A DNA stretch of 64,000 bases, taken from Agrostemma githago (taxonomy: Eukaryota > Streptophyta > Magnoliopsida > Caryophyllales > Caryophyllaceae). Positions 22,094-33,272 of this stretch are shown piece by piece (the first letter of the stretch is position 1; each line of letters starts with the position of its first letter). Under the pieces are notes generated by a model. It saw nothing but the letters and a program-made list of their open reading frames with translations, was not told where the DNA came from and searched no databases. A program made the translations under genes and the position numbers. The stretch spans positions 59,771,701 through 59,835,700 of the forward strand of contig OY288247.1 of NCBI GenBank assembly GCA_958450325.1, in the 5' to 3' direction.

Positions 22094-22396
22094 AAATAGA
22101 CAGAAAACTACCTAAAACACGTAAAATGCAAAAGAGAGACACTAATGCGAGAATTACTCAAAATATTGCGATAATCGCGCTCAAGTCTCGCAAAACGGAG
22201 GAAAAGCAGGTCTAAATGGGAGGGAAAACGGTCCAAATTTGGCACACAACAAAAGCACCTTTCCTCTAAGTGTTCTCGCGTGAGTTAAAAGGGCGTAGGG
22301 TGCGCTATTACCCGCTCGGTTAGTAGTCTAGTTTCTATTAGTTAGTAGTTAGTTCGTGCTTACTCGAGGGCGAGTAAGGGTTAAGTGTGGGGGAGT
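22094..22396 (+). other. 3' internal end of Athila element D with polypurine tract
   Basis: The sequence runs up to AAGTGTGGGGGAG (22383-22395), an Athila-type polypurine tract, just before an LTR start at 22397. No coding sequence is seen. Element A inserted here, probably separating it from its body; nothing recognisable as the rest of D is left in the window. Confidence 0.7.
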
Positions 22397-22694
22397 TGAT
22401 AAGTGTGTTTTGTAGTGTTTATTTAACGTGTTTGGTCCCGCTTTCTTTTGTGAAATCGCTCTTTGGAGCGGTTTCGAGGCTACTTACGCTTCTTCTAGCT
22501 TGTTTTAGGTTCCTAATGCTCGTCATGGTGAAATGGAACGATTCTGTTTCGTTTCCGATGCATATAGAGTCAATGAAGAAAAGCGACGATGATTCGGTGA
22601 CTTGGACTCGATCCCGAGTCCCTTGGAGCCCACTTGAGAATATCCCGAGCACCGAGCATCGATAAGAAGCCTTGGAAGAGCAAATAAGAACCCA

Positions 22695-22817
22695 TCACGG
22701 CCGGGATGAGAAGACGAGAAGAAACCGGCCACTGTAGGGCCTTCCCGGCCGGGACCACCACCTTCCCGACCAGGACCACCCTGATCCCGACTGGGACCAC
22801 CACCATCCTGGCCGAGA
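22695..22817. repeat. Palindrome array TCCCGGCCGGGA, 21-bp spacing
   Basis: Copies start at 22743, 22764, 22785 and 22806, exactly 21 bp apart, each followed by CCACC-type sequence. A fifth degenerate copy lies at 22695. Several differ from the perfect palindrome by C-to-T or G-to-A changes. The last copy ends about 55 bp before the TATA box. Confidence 0.9.
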
Positions 22818-22872
22818 TGGGCCCAGCTCAACCCTCCGCTTCATTCTTTCCTTCCTCTGACTTATGGAACCC

Positions 22873-22880
22873 TATATATA
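22873..22880 (+). promoter_or_regulatory. TATA box of element D LTR
   Basis: TATATATA about 476 bp into the LTR, downstream of the palindrome array and upstream of a pyrimidine-rich leader. Confidence 0.7.
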
Positions 22881-23901
22881 CCTTCCTCTTGTATTGTTTT
22901 AAGGACGTGACCTTAGAAAAAAAAACCTAGATAGAGATTAGTGTAGCTTAGCTTAGTCTCTCCTTAATCTTTTCTTAATCTTCCTTTAATCTTAGCTTAA
23001 TATTAGTAGTTACTCTTGTATTATTGGATTTCTTGAAGAATCTATCAAGATTGACAACCTTGGTGGATGATTTTTGGGTTTCCTTTTATGCAAGTTTCAA
23101 TCTTTTCATCTCTTCTCTAGTTTGGTATAATCTTTCTTCTCTCTTTTCTCTTAGTCTTTCATAGTTAGTAAAGTTTGCATCTTCATCTATTGTTTGTTGT
23201 TCATCCTTATTTGTTCTTCATAATGAATGTGGTTGTCCTTGTGTTTGTTTCCCTAGTCTATGTTAGTTTTAGTTTAAACATGTGTGAATAGTTCTCCCCT
23301 AGGGTTAGTAGGGGGATTGAGTGTGATTAGAGATGAATAGGGTGAGATGAGTGATGTTAGTTGTTGTTTTTTGTTGTTTCCTTATGCCTTGCACTCAATA
23401 TGTTCGATGAAATGCTTGTGAGACTTGAGACGATCATTCCTTGTTTTTCTTGTTTCTTCTCTTGCATGTTCTTGTTTGGTGATAGGTTTGGCTCCTCTAC
23501 TAGGAGCGGGAGCGTGGTGAGGAGACCCCTAGGCCATTTAAGTAGCGAGAGCCCGAATGTAACCTAGGCTACGGAACCATGCTAGCACCCTCGTTTCCTC
23601 TTTGATTCCTTGGCATCCATGAACCCGACCTAGCCCTAGTTTCCTTCTTATTGATTTAACTCGCTTTCCATTATCATTAGTTGCTTGTTTTGCCTTTTTA
23701 ATTCACGTTATAGACTTTAGTTTAGTCATTAATCAATCTTAGTCAATCACTTTAGTTTGTCTTGAACCTAGTCTTAGACCATAGCACCCTCTAGTTTGGA
23801 ACTCTCGTCCCTGAGGATCGACTCGACTTACCCTAGCTACCTAGCTTAGGTTCGTTGATATTATTTTGATCGGTAGGATAGACGACAAACACCTACCATC
23901 A

Positions 23902-24229
23902 TGACAATTATAAAAAAAATGCTAGATGAGATTAATGATGCGATATTAAAATAAATAAATAAATAAAATGTTCTTTTTAGGGGTTGATTCACTTCAAACA
24001 ACCAAATATTCGGGGTGACGGGATAAGCGACCGGCAACACGAGTACGATACTCTTGTATTCGTGTTTCCTTATCCCATCATCCCTCATATTCGATACGTA
24101 ATCGACGAATATTTTAAAAAGTGTTACGACAAATAAGATGCTTGTGACAAAAATTAAAATTCATAATAATTAGTAAAACGAAGAGGAGAAGGGAGAAAAG
24201 AGATGAGTCAGGATTTGAATTTTACACCC
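23902..24229. other. Spacer, no gene seen
   Basis: AT-rich unique-looking DNA after the end of the element D LTR, with A runs and an (AAAT)n-like stretch near 23950. Confidence 0.5.
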
Positions 24230-24994
24230 TCAACCTACATGCTTTAGTCTCTCGGAAACAGACTCGTCTAGTAGTGGCTTAGGCACGGGAGCGTCGAGAT
24301 ATATAGGCGACTTATGGTGTGTATGATTGTGGGAATAGTTGCTCTTGATTTGACGAGTTTTGATCTCGATGTATGCGTGTGTGTGTGTGTGTGTATGGAG
24401 ATGATAAGTTGCAAAGGTTATGAGAAAATGTGGCTGAAATATTGGATGAATAATGTGTTCAAAAAGGTGGTAAATGAAGAAGAGGAGGGGTGTATTTACT
24501 GACATGACCCCGTACAGGAGTCACTCGATCGAGTGGTCCTAGATGCACTCGATCGAGTGGCTCAAAGCGAGGAGTCTGGTGCGATTTTGGAGGGTCACTC
24601 GATCGAGTGCCTCCAAACGGATGGAGTGTATTTAGGGGAAGATTGTTGACCATTTTCGAATTGATTTGGTTGTTAGGCTGGTTTCTAGAAACATGCATGG
24701 CTGGTTTTGCATCGGAAATCGAATTTGATCGGGTTTTGACTCGGTCGCTAAACAACGGTTTTATTTCCGGTGACGGTTTTGGCTCAAATTAGTCTTATTT
24801 TGTTGGAAACGACCCACTGAGCCTGAATTTGAGGTCGGTTTTGTGAGATTTGTACTCCGTTGAAAGCCCATGCCAAATACTACTGATTCCGAGCCCATAT
24901 TCGAGCGCATTAAAGCACGTTTACGTACGATCATCATCGGGTGTTTTGTTAGAGACCGCTATAAAACTAGCAGTCAAATGCGGGTGTCTACAAC
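24230..24994 (-). repeat. Ogre-like LTR fragment (minus strand)
   Basis: On the minus strand it starts TGTAGACACCCGCATTTGAC at 24994 and follows the 12230 LTR for most of U3 (shared words for ACACCCGATGATGATCG, GGCTCG, CAAATCTCACAAAACC). It includes a CACTCGATCGAGTG array, a TATA-like TAAATACACC (24488-24500) and a GT microsatellite (24375-24396). AGCATGTAGGTTGAGGGTGTAAA at 24242-24220 matches the other LTR. The downstream part is missing. Confidence 0.75.
24522..24609. repeat. Palindrome array CACTCGATCGAGTG
   Basis: Three perfect 14-bp palindromes at 24522-24535, 24546-24559 and 24596-24609 (steps 24 and 50 bp). They lie about 20-120 bp upstream, in LTR sense, of the TATA-like site. Confidence 0.95.
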
Positions 24995-26014
24995 CAACTT
25001 CGACTACAAAGCTTGTTTGTCTTTAAACAACCGACATAGCAAAGACATAGGGTTAAAACAATGGATGTTACCGTATTTCCGCCACAATAAAGGAACAAAG
25101 TCATCAGCCCACCGATTGATTAGTAGAGGCCGCTATGAGCGAGCGGGATTGGGTGTCGATGTCTAGCGGACGTTAGATTCCCAATACGTACCCTTACCCC
25201 TTACTCAGAATCGACGGTTTCCAGATGTCCGAAACCATTGGCAATGAGAGTCATTCCAGGCATGGAGTGCTTGGAGGTACAAGTCTTTATCTTTAGGTCC
25301 CGTGCCACTCAACTTTGAGCCGACTAAGGATCAAAGTTGACTTGAACGGTTTCCGAGTCCCCATAATTGACTCGGTGGCGACTTCACAAATCGGTAACGA
25401 ATTCGGTTCACTAAAATGGTCGCTTTACCAAACATATCGGCCTTTAAACATTTACAACCACGATTCGATCGATTCCAACGGAAACACGAGTGCCCGCATC
25501 CGTCTAGTACTACTCCGAATCGTCATCTAAATCGAGGTCCGAAACATCGCCCCGTACGCGAGATCGGACCGGCCCCCGACCGGGAGGGGGCCGCGTGGGT
25601 GGCCGCCGCGATGAAACCGGGTCGGTCCCGCTCGGGCGCGCGCGGGGCGCCGGGCGGTGCAGACGGACGTCCACAGATCTTGGGATATTTTGATGGTTTG
25701 CTTGAACGTCAAGTCGACGCTCCCCATGTTTTGGGCATCGGTTTTGGACTTTCAAGGTTTAATTCGGTTTGACCTGTTGACTCAAATTTGATTTTTCATT
25801 TCGGGATCGATTCGGGGCCCGGAGTCGGAATTGACTCTAGTGTTGACTAAGACAGTCAGATGTTGAGTTGATATTTCCGAGTAGTGTATTGATCCGAACT
25901 ATAGAAAAAACATCCGAAACACCGTAAAAATGCATCGTGTTGCAATCTAATCATTATCGATGTTGACCGTCAGCTTGAGTAGACACCACACCAGATACAA
26001 ATCTGGGTGTCTAC
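24995..26014. repeat. Rearranged Ogre-like LTR fragments
   Basis: 24995-25410 resembles the R-U5 part of the 12230 LTR in + orientation (GGCCGCTA...GAGCGGG, TACCC...ACCCCTTACTCAGAA, GGTTTCC-AGATGTCCGA, CCATTGGCAA-GAGAGTCATTC, GGTGGCGACT). From 26014 leftward to about 25420 is a minus-strand LTR start (TAGACACCCAGATTTG) resembling the fragment at 42416, with a very GC-rich stretch at 25560-25665 (GGGCGCGCGCGGGGCGCC). The two parts and the neighbour at 24994 meet head to head. No coding capacity. Confidence 0.65.
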
Positions 26015-26342
26015 GCTATCTTGTTTTCCTTAATATAAAATAGAGATTTCTAAATGTCCTAACCAAAAATTGAGTCCGATTTAGACCAAAAAGGAGAGGA
26101 AGTTGGTCGGTTGTTCATTTGTACGGCAGTCCTGAAAGTCCAAACATACATCTTGGAAGGAAAGTGAGGGAAACGTAGATCGTAATATGCACAAAAGATC
26201 TACCTCCGACAGCCACCTCCCTTGACACCACCCACCACTACCAACAACAACCAAGAAGAAGAAGAAGAAGAAGAACATTAATCATCTCATCTTCTGACTA
26301 ATCAATCAATCAATCAATCCCTCGATAATCAGCGAAATCGAA
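26015..26342 (+). promoter_or_regulatory. Promoter and 5' UTR region of YIP4-like gene
   Basis: The stretch runs from the last LTR fragment to the ATG. A GAAGAAGAA repeat (26257-26276), typical of plant 5' UTRs, lies about 70 bp upstream of the start. No certain TATA box is seen, and the start of transcription cannot be fixed. Confidence 0.45.
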
Positions 26343-29300
26343 ATGTCGCACACGGGGATGAACGACACAATCCCACTGCACGGTTCCTCCCAATCAGACA
26401 TCGACGAGATCGAGAACCTGATCCACTCCTCCATCACTTCATCCTCCGCCGCCGTCGCCGTCCTCCCCGCCCGCCCTCCCTCCCCTCCCCGCGCCTCCAT
26501 CCCAGTCGTCTCCGCCGCCCTCCCTCCGCCCTCCAAGCCCTCCTCCGCCGCCCCCAAACCCTCTCCTCCTCCGCCCCTTCCTATCTCCACCCCCTCCGCC
26601 TCCGACTCCTCCGGCTTCGGCTCCGCCCCCAACACCCTCACTGAGCCCGTCTGGGACACCGTCAAGCGTGATCTCTCCCGCATCGTCAGCAATCTTAAGC
26701 TCGTTGTGTTTCCCAACCCCTACCGCGAGGATCCTGGCAAGGCTCTTCGTGATTGGGATCTCTGGGGTCCCTTCTTCTTCATTGTTTTTCTCGGTCTTAT
26801 CCTCTCTTGGTCCGCTTCCGTCAAGAAGGTATTCTCCACTCTTACCTATTACTCCATTATACTGCACTCTGATTTTATTTGTGTGTTACCATCTGGGGTT
26901 TCATTTTAGTTGCTCTATTATGCTCAATCATGTTTCAACCCTTGTGTCTTCACTTGCTATTTTGGACTGCTCTTCTCTCCCATTCCGTAACCATTCAGGT
27001 GTAACGTTTCTTGTTAATGAGGGAATATTCTTGGCATTATCGCTGAATCTATCTTAATGCTTTTGATTTTGACATAAGTTAGACAGTTGGGCTGATAATT
27101 TGGATCAATTGGGTGGTTAGGGTTGGAGATTATGATGAAGAGTTATTGAAGTTAATATTTGTATCGGAATCATGTAGGATGTCTAAGTTGGGATGTGGCG
27201 ATGGACCCTTGGCTGACCGACCTATAGCTAGAAACCATGTTTTTGTTGAACCAGATGGATGGTGAGCTAATGCTCTATTGTGCGTCGGATATTAGAAAAT
27301 AGTTGGATTGTCGTATGAAAGTTATTTTATATAGTTCTTTGAAGTTGGTAAAGCGTTAAATTGGGGTTATAGTCTTTTATAGGAGTAATTCATATCTAGC
27401 ACAGTCTTAAGTGTTTGCAGATGCTATGTGTTTTCTTGGACAAGTTTACTCTTGCACCCACCCACTATGTGTTGAGATGCCTTGTTTAAATGGAGTATTT
27501 AATTTGTGGAGTCACTTGTTCTGTAACTTTAGCATAAGCTCGGCAAGCTTGTAGGGTTGTACCCTATGATGTCCTTGCTGTATGCCTGTATCTAAACAGT
27601 GAGATGGATGAACCTTGCTGTGTACGTTGGCTATATGAGTGAGTATTATCAATGTTAGTTGATGAAACAATGAAACATGTTACATTTGCCTTGTGCCCTC
27701 TTCGGTGTTTTCTTATAGAAAAGGCGGTGTGTATTGGTTGAAGGGTTTGTGTGTTAGACCTTGTTTCTTTCTATGGACCTTAATATATACTTCCTCCATC
27801 CAGAACGTACTATCCCCATTTGACATTGATGGTCCTAGCCATTAATCTCTTCAAATATATGTAAAGGTACATTGTCAGATTTGTCACGTTTGATTTATCT
27901 AAACAACTGTTATCATATCATATGTTGTGAGAATAAATGACAAACTCGAAAAGCTAAGTCTCAGAGAAAATATAAACGAGATGGAAGGAGTATTTAACTA
28001 TTTATTTGAAAATAGGTTTCAGTTTAGCTTTTGTAGTGGATCAAATTGTTCAGCTTTTATGACTTGTATAATATGAATCTATTTGTTTGTAGGCAAGAGT
28101 CGTAGAGGGTTGTTTCAAAGTTTTTCGGAGACTTATTTTCTACGGTATTATATAAGTTTTTTTTGTCCATTTTTTTGTATTGGTTCTGGTGCCAATGTAA
28201 GATCTTTTTGATGTCCTGTTGAAAATGGTGAGGTAGTGTCTTTGTTAGTGCATTAGTTGTTGATATTGAAAATGAGGCTATTGCGACACCATATTCATTA
28301 GTCACTAACAAAAATGTATACGTTACGTGTCAGGTTAGTGTTTTGTGTAATGTAAATGTTTAAAAGGTCTTTATCCTCCCAGCTCAAACCTGAAGCAGTT
28401 ACATAATCACGTCAATTGTCTCACTCCTAACCCTATCCATTTAATCTTTTTTTATAAACCAGCCTGAGTGTGCGTGATGTTTAACATATTTATCTTTAAA
28501 CGAGTCATTTTCAACCCACTAAAACCGTGTAATCCATTAAACCCATGAACCTAACGAACTTTTATATGGGCCCAATAACCCAATTTGCTGAAATATTAAT
28601 TTCAAATATTTTAGATAGATTATTGACCCAACCAAACCAACTATGTTGATTAAAGAGTTAATGGGTTATTCGTGTTAGAGTTGTGTCAGAAGATTTCAAC
28701 TCTAGCTAGACCTAATTAAATTTGTGTCATGTTCGTGTGAACCCTGGTACTTAAAATCTTTATTGGGTCACATTATCTAAACCCTAACCCGCTAACTTCC
28801 TGTCGTGTCATCGATTGTCACCTCTACAAAAAGGGTCTAGACTCCACGGTATAAATTGGCCATGATGCAAAAACATCCAAGTTTTTTCAGCAGTGAGATA
28901 CTGCGATTGTTCCAGAAGGGCATCAAATTGTGGTGAAAATGTTAGTAAAGGATGTTAGTTTCTTTTGTTTCATGTCCCTTGTGTTTTCTTATCTATGTGT
29001 ACAACTTTATTCTGGATGTAAGATTGAAGTTTGGATGCAGTGAGTTTATGGTGGTTTTGGTGTGACACATCTGTAAAATGGATGTTAGTGGGTGTGAACA
29101 AGGTAAATGATCAGTAATTAATATAATAATTTTAACTAGAACTGCTGTGAGAAAACCTTTGATGGGAAAATATAGGCATGTGTTAATCAAGAAACAACAG
29201 AATTTTATCACTACTTGGTGCGACCAGCTAAGTTTGATTCAATATGTGGATTCTGAGAGCTTGACACTCACACGTTCAAGTCGTGGAACTAGTTTGTGCC

Positions 29301-32300
29301 GCAAACCAAAATCTCTTAGTTTGTTGAGGGAAGTGCACAAGGCAAGCAGTGATCACCTGCATTTAATACCCCTTTGTGTGATGAGTGATGAGACTAGTGA
29401 ATTTCTGATTTTTGTTAATTTTGAATTTTGATAAATTACAGCTCCTGTGCTTAGTGATGGTAGCTTGCAAAATGTTCATGACCTGCCTTTCTTCTATGAT
29501 GTGTTAACATATTACTCCCTCCACTCCATTTCGATTTGTTCCTCTTGACTTCGGTGGTTAGACAATGTCATTTTTTAACTATATTTTCTAACAATATAAA
29601 ATTGCTCCAACTTTTTCTTTATGGTTAAATATGAATTCTGTTATAATAAAGTAAACTAGACCAATCATCTTTATATAATTGGAAACTTTAACGGCCATTT
29701 TTGGAAAGTGTCAACTTTAAATAAAGCAATAAATGTGGTATGGAGGTAGCAGTACATTATTTGAATCATAATATGATTTCTTTTGTAACCATGTTAAATA
29801 TGCAAATAGCAATTTCTGTTTGCTAACAGTGTCTCTTTTTTGTATGGCTGTACCTATGCTTTTAGGCTTGCTTTGTTGTTTTTATATTGCACAGGGTGCA
29901 TAATAATTGATATGTTAAGACTTTTCCCCAACAATATTTGCTAAACAAGCACAAAGAAATATCTCACTACCTCATCATGGTTTGGGATTATGTTTTTTTT
30001 TTTCTTTTCCATTTGCACTATTTATCTAAAATTATTGTCATATATTATAAGAAATGGTTAAAATCGAGACAATGGAAAGGGAGTGGTATCCTATGTTATG
30101 CCTTTATAAAAGGAGATGGCTCTAGCAGGGCATTGTTTTGCTCGTTTGGTTTTGTTTCCTAAACTCTATTATAAAAAATACCTAATCCTTTCTGTTGATG
30201 CTTTCTACAGTCAGAAGTATTCGCAGTTGCATTTGCTCTTCTTGCTGCTGGTGCTGTAATCTTGACATTGAACGTGTTGTTATTGGTGAGATCCTTTCTT
30301 CCCTTTTGACCTTCTTCCCTCCCAAAAAAAAATTATAAACTTTGATTATTTATTTACTCCATTGTGGTTATGTGCTACACAATTAGTGGCAACCCTTGGT
30401 TAACCCTAAGGCTGTATCAGTGTAATTGTGATACAATGCAATGTAACATGTGCACTTATATTACGTGCTCACATTTTTAGTGGTCTCATTTAGTGGCCAA
30501 AGTTCAACTTTGTTCATAAATTTTGCTGTGGATATATGTAAATATTTGAGGTAAAACTGGTCTAGTTAAGTACTCCGTAATATTTTGTATCAAAGGGTTC
30601 TCTTGTTATCAACTAAAAAGATTTATAGTCTAGGTTACTTCCCAACTGTTGAACACATTGTTGTCATTATGGTAGACCATAATCAAAGTGAAGTGTCAAA
30701 AGTAACATAGGTTACTTATTAGCTGATTTATGCTCTAAGAAACTTGTCAAAGGTTAGTATCATTTAACCACCAATGAAATATGGAATTGAGAGAGCATCA
30801 ACGAGGTAATGGGATGGATAAAGAGAAAGTTCAAGAATGATGGCATTGATTAATTTGGGATTGTTGGATTGAGTGTGATTATAACGGGTAATGAAACATG
30901 AAACAAAGACGGAAATGAGGAAAATTATGATGGTGAATAGAAGGTAATGAGTGGTGTAGTGAGGATGTAGAGATGGTGGGAAATACTTGCTCCCATATAA
31001 AAGTAATGCATTACCTTTGTGTATGAATTGGTGGGTAAATGAGTGGTGAACTAAGGAAATGGGTGGGAAAGGTGGAAAATTATTTTCCTTATAAGTGGGT
31101 AGTTATTAGCATGTCTTCATCTCCTTCTATCCACCACCATCACTATCTCCTAGTTTTGTTTGATTTTTTTCCCCTCTATTACCTTTCCAACAAGCCCTTA
31201 ATAATTTGTTATACTTCACCCAAGGTAAAAACATTACATGACAAGATGTATATGCTATGATGGTCACTCATTCAACTAAGGAAACACTACACCTTACCCA
31301 TCAACCAATTTACTTACACAAACAAAGGGATAACTATTTTATTGCATGGGTTGCTCTCACGATAACATGAGATTATGTTTGTATAGAATACTCCTTCCGT
31401 TTCATCCATTTTTTTCCGTTTTTCTTTTTTGGGATATTTCAGCCAGTTCTTTATGTTTCTATTTCTGGAAACTTTCACACTTAACCAATTACTAAGTACC
31501 CTTACTAAGACTCTCATCAACCACTACCCTTCCACTTCTCCCACCCTCACTACAGTCAATGGTAGCAACTAGCCAACCTACCACGCGAACCTACCGATCG
31601 AAGCACCCTGTTATCATTATCCATCATCAATATTCACACCAACCCTACCACCACATGTTGGATTAAGCTCCTCCTTAATTTGCCTCATATGCCGAACACC
31701 ACGTGTTTTGAAACACCAACCCACGAATCACCCGAACTTTGACGGACACCATTCACACACCCATGAAAATTATGGTCACCCGTCAAGCACCAGCGTCAAC
31801 CTTCAAAAATCAATCGTCGTTCTATAGAACCCTAAAAAAATTCTGGATCTCAAGTTTTTGAGGGTAAGGGAGGGAGATGTGAAGGCAGGGATTGCTGTTT
31901 CGAGAGTGGTGGAGGGGGATCAGGGGTGAGAGAGGTGTTTTCTAATATTGTGCTATTTCAGTAGGGCTACTTTAATTTGTTGGTATGTTTGAGTGTTTTC
32001 ACTTTTCTGGCTTAAGAGGGTGGCTTTTGAGATGTAGGAACCAGTTTCCGTGAAGGCGATGGATCCCTGCCGTCATGTGGCTATTCTGACAGTTTGCGTT
32101 GGATGATCCAACGGATCTCCATTGGGGTAGGAGGTGTGGGTGTATCAGTGTATGGGTGTTGTTGTGATGAGATAACTGGGATTGGGTACGGATGGTGGGT
32201 TGATGATTAGGGATGGTGGAAAGGGTAAGAAAGTCATTGTATTACAGATGCTATTATGCATAAAACATTGCACCAAAAGCAAATATAAAGAAATGGTTGA

Positions 32301-32885
32301 AACGGAGGGAGTACATTTTCCCTTTTATATTCAAATGTGAGGGATTATAATAATGAGTGGGAAAATCTTAATGGAGCGGAAGGAGTATGTAGAATACCGT
32401 CCATGTCCATGATGCCACATTACTCTTGTCACTAACTTACGGAGTATTTAACAAGAAATAGTGCAAGTTCAGTACTTTATTTTACTGGATATAGAAAAGG
32501 GTCAATCAATTTCTGGGTCGATCAAAAGAAAATAAGGATAAAATAAATGAGGTCGAGTGAGTTTTTCACTTTTTCTCTTGCTTATTGCATGTCCCTCATC
32601 TATGTATTTGTAACATTTGCGCAGGGTGGGCACATAATTTTCTTCCAGAGTCTCAGTCTTCTTGGTTACTGTCTTTTTCCTTTGGTTGTTGGCGCCTTTA
32701 TTTGCATGCTGAAGGACAATGCGGTTTTGAAGGCAGTAGTGGTTTGTGTGACCTTGGCGTGGAGCTCATGGGCTGCGTATCCGTTTATGAGTTCAGCTGT
32801 CAATCCAAGGAGAAAGGCACTGGCTCTGTACCCTGTTCTCCTCATGTATGTCTCTGTTGGTTTCCTGATTATCGCTATTGATTAG
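26343..32885 (+). CDS. YIP4: YIP4-type Yip1-domain protein (three exons)
   Basis: Exons 26343-26828, 30211-30285 and 32625-32885, all joined in phase 0 with GT/AG borders, give 273 residues. The N-terminus holds SQSDIDEIENL and a Pro/Ala/Ser-rich region (about 40-95); then comes the conserved TEPVWDTVKRDLSRIVSNLKL, followed by DPGKALRDWDLWGPFFF and about five membrane segments (about 143-160, 165-187, 189-210, 218-237, 252-271), ending FLIIAID. This matches the Arabidopsis YIP4a/YIP4b family in length and order. Those proteins lie in the trans-Golgi network, bind ECHIDNA and are needed for secretion to the cell wall. It is the only clearly intact host gene in the window. The introns are long (3382 and 2339 bp) and hold MITEs. 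Exon 1 is GC-rich, unlike the surroundings. Confidence 0.96.
27790..27990. mobile_element. Stowaway-like MITE in intron 1
   Basis: Ends CTTCCTCCATCC and GGATGGAAGGAG-like (ATGGAAGGAG), with TA on both sides (27788-27789, 27991-27992). 201 bp, non-coding. Confidence 0.75.
29515..29752. mobile_element. Stowaway-like MITE in intron 1
   Basis: Left end CTCCCTCCACTCC, right end GGTATGGAGGTAGCAG, flanked by TA. 238 bp, AT-rich, non-coding. The inverted repeat is imperfect. Confidence 0.7.
30286..31390. other. Intron 2, first half; possible MITE
   Basis: No exon is needed here. 30780-31200 holds repeated GGTAATG / CATTACC words and ends ATTACCTTTCCAACAAGCCCTTA, like a hAT or Tourist MITE terminus, but I could not find a matching left end. 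Confidence 0.4.
31391..32311. mobile_element. Stowaway/mariner-like element in intron 2
   Basis: The left end CTCCTTCCGTTTCATCCATTT and the reverse complement of the right end (CTCCCTCCGTTTCAACCATTT) agree at 19 of 21 positions, with TA on both sides (31389-31390, 32312-32313). 921 bp with no coding capacity; a second right-end-like sequence (GCGGAAGGAGTA) lies at about 32379, so it may be composite. Confidence 0.75.
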
Positions 32886-33272
32886 TGATTATCAGCTGCA
32901 TATGGTTGTGAATTCTTTGACTACATCTTCGTCGATAACCGGTTTTGTAAAACGTTCCATAGCAAATTGTATTCGAATCTTTATGTCTAGATTCCATGAT
33001 AGCAAGTAGGGTTTGTTTCGCTTGAACAAATTGCACTATGAAGTAAAGAAACGTCTTGTGATACTGTATCCAGAATGAGATTGAGATTTATATTTGGGGT
33101 TTGCCAATATTTTTTTTCTGAGTTTTTTTTTCCAATACTAACTACTTTGTACAATTCAGAATACCCAGGAGAAACTACCTAGAGTTTATTTTTCCCACAC
33201 TAAAGTTTATAAAAAAATTGTGAAGGACTACGAAAATCACTATTAACACATAAAATGTACTGAACATACGTG
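32886..33272 (+). other. YIP4 3' UTR and short spacer
   Basis: This follows the stop codon. The 3' end of the mRNA cannot be fixed; T-rich runs are at 33108-33132. No other feature seen. Confidence 0.45.

Larger units (their letters stand above)
22397..23901 (+). repeat. 3' LTR of Athila element D
   Basis: 1505 bp, TGATAAGTGTG to CTACCATCA. It has a U3 with a tandem palindrome array, a TATA box at 22873, a pyrimidine-rich leader (TCTCTCC, TCTTTCTTCTCTC) and an end typical of Athila U5 (TTTGATCGGTA...ATCA). No PBS follows, so it is a 3' LTR. Short frames inside are not genes. Confidence 0.85.

Noticed and set aside
25510..25755. Arg/Pro-rich frames near 25.5-25.8 kb
   Set aside because: Caused by the GC-rich LTR stretch at 25560-25665; no domain, and overlapping frames on both strands.
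26439..26867. Glycine-rich frames antisense to YIP4 exon 1
   Set aside because: Mirror of the Pro/Ala/Ser-rich GC-rich exon; no start context or domain.
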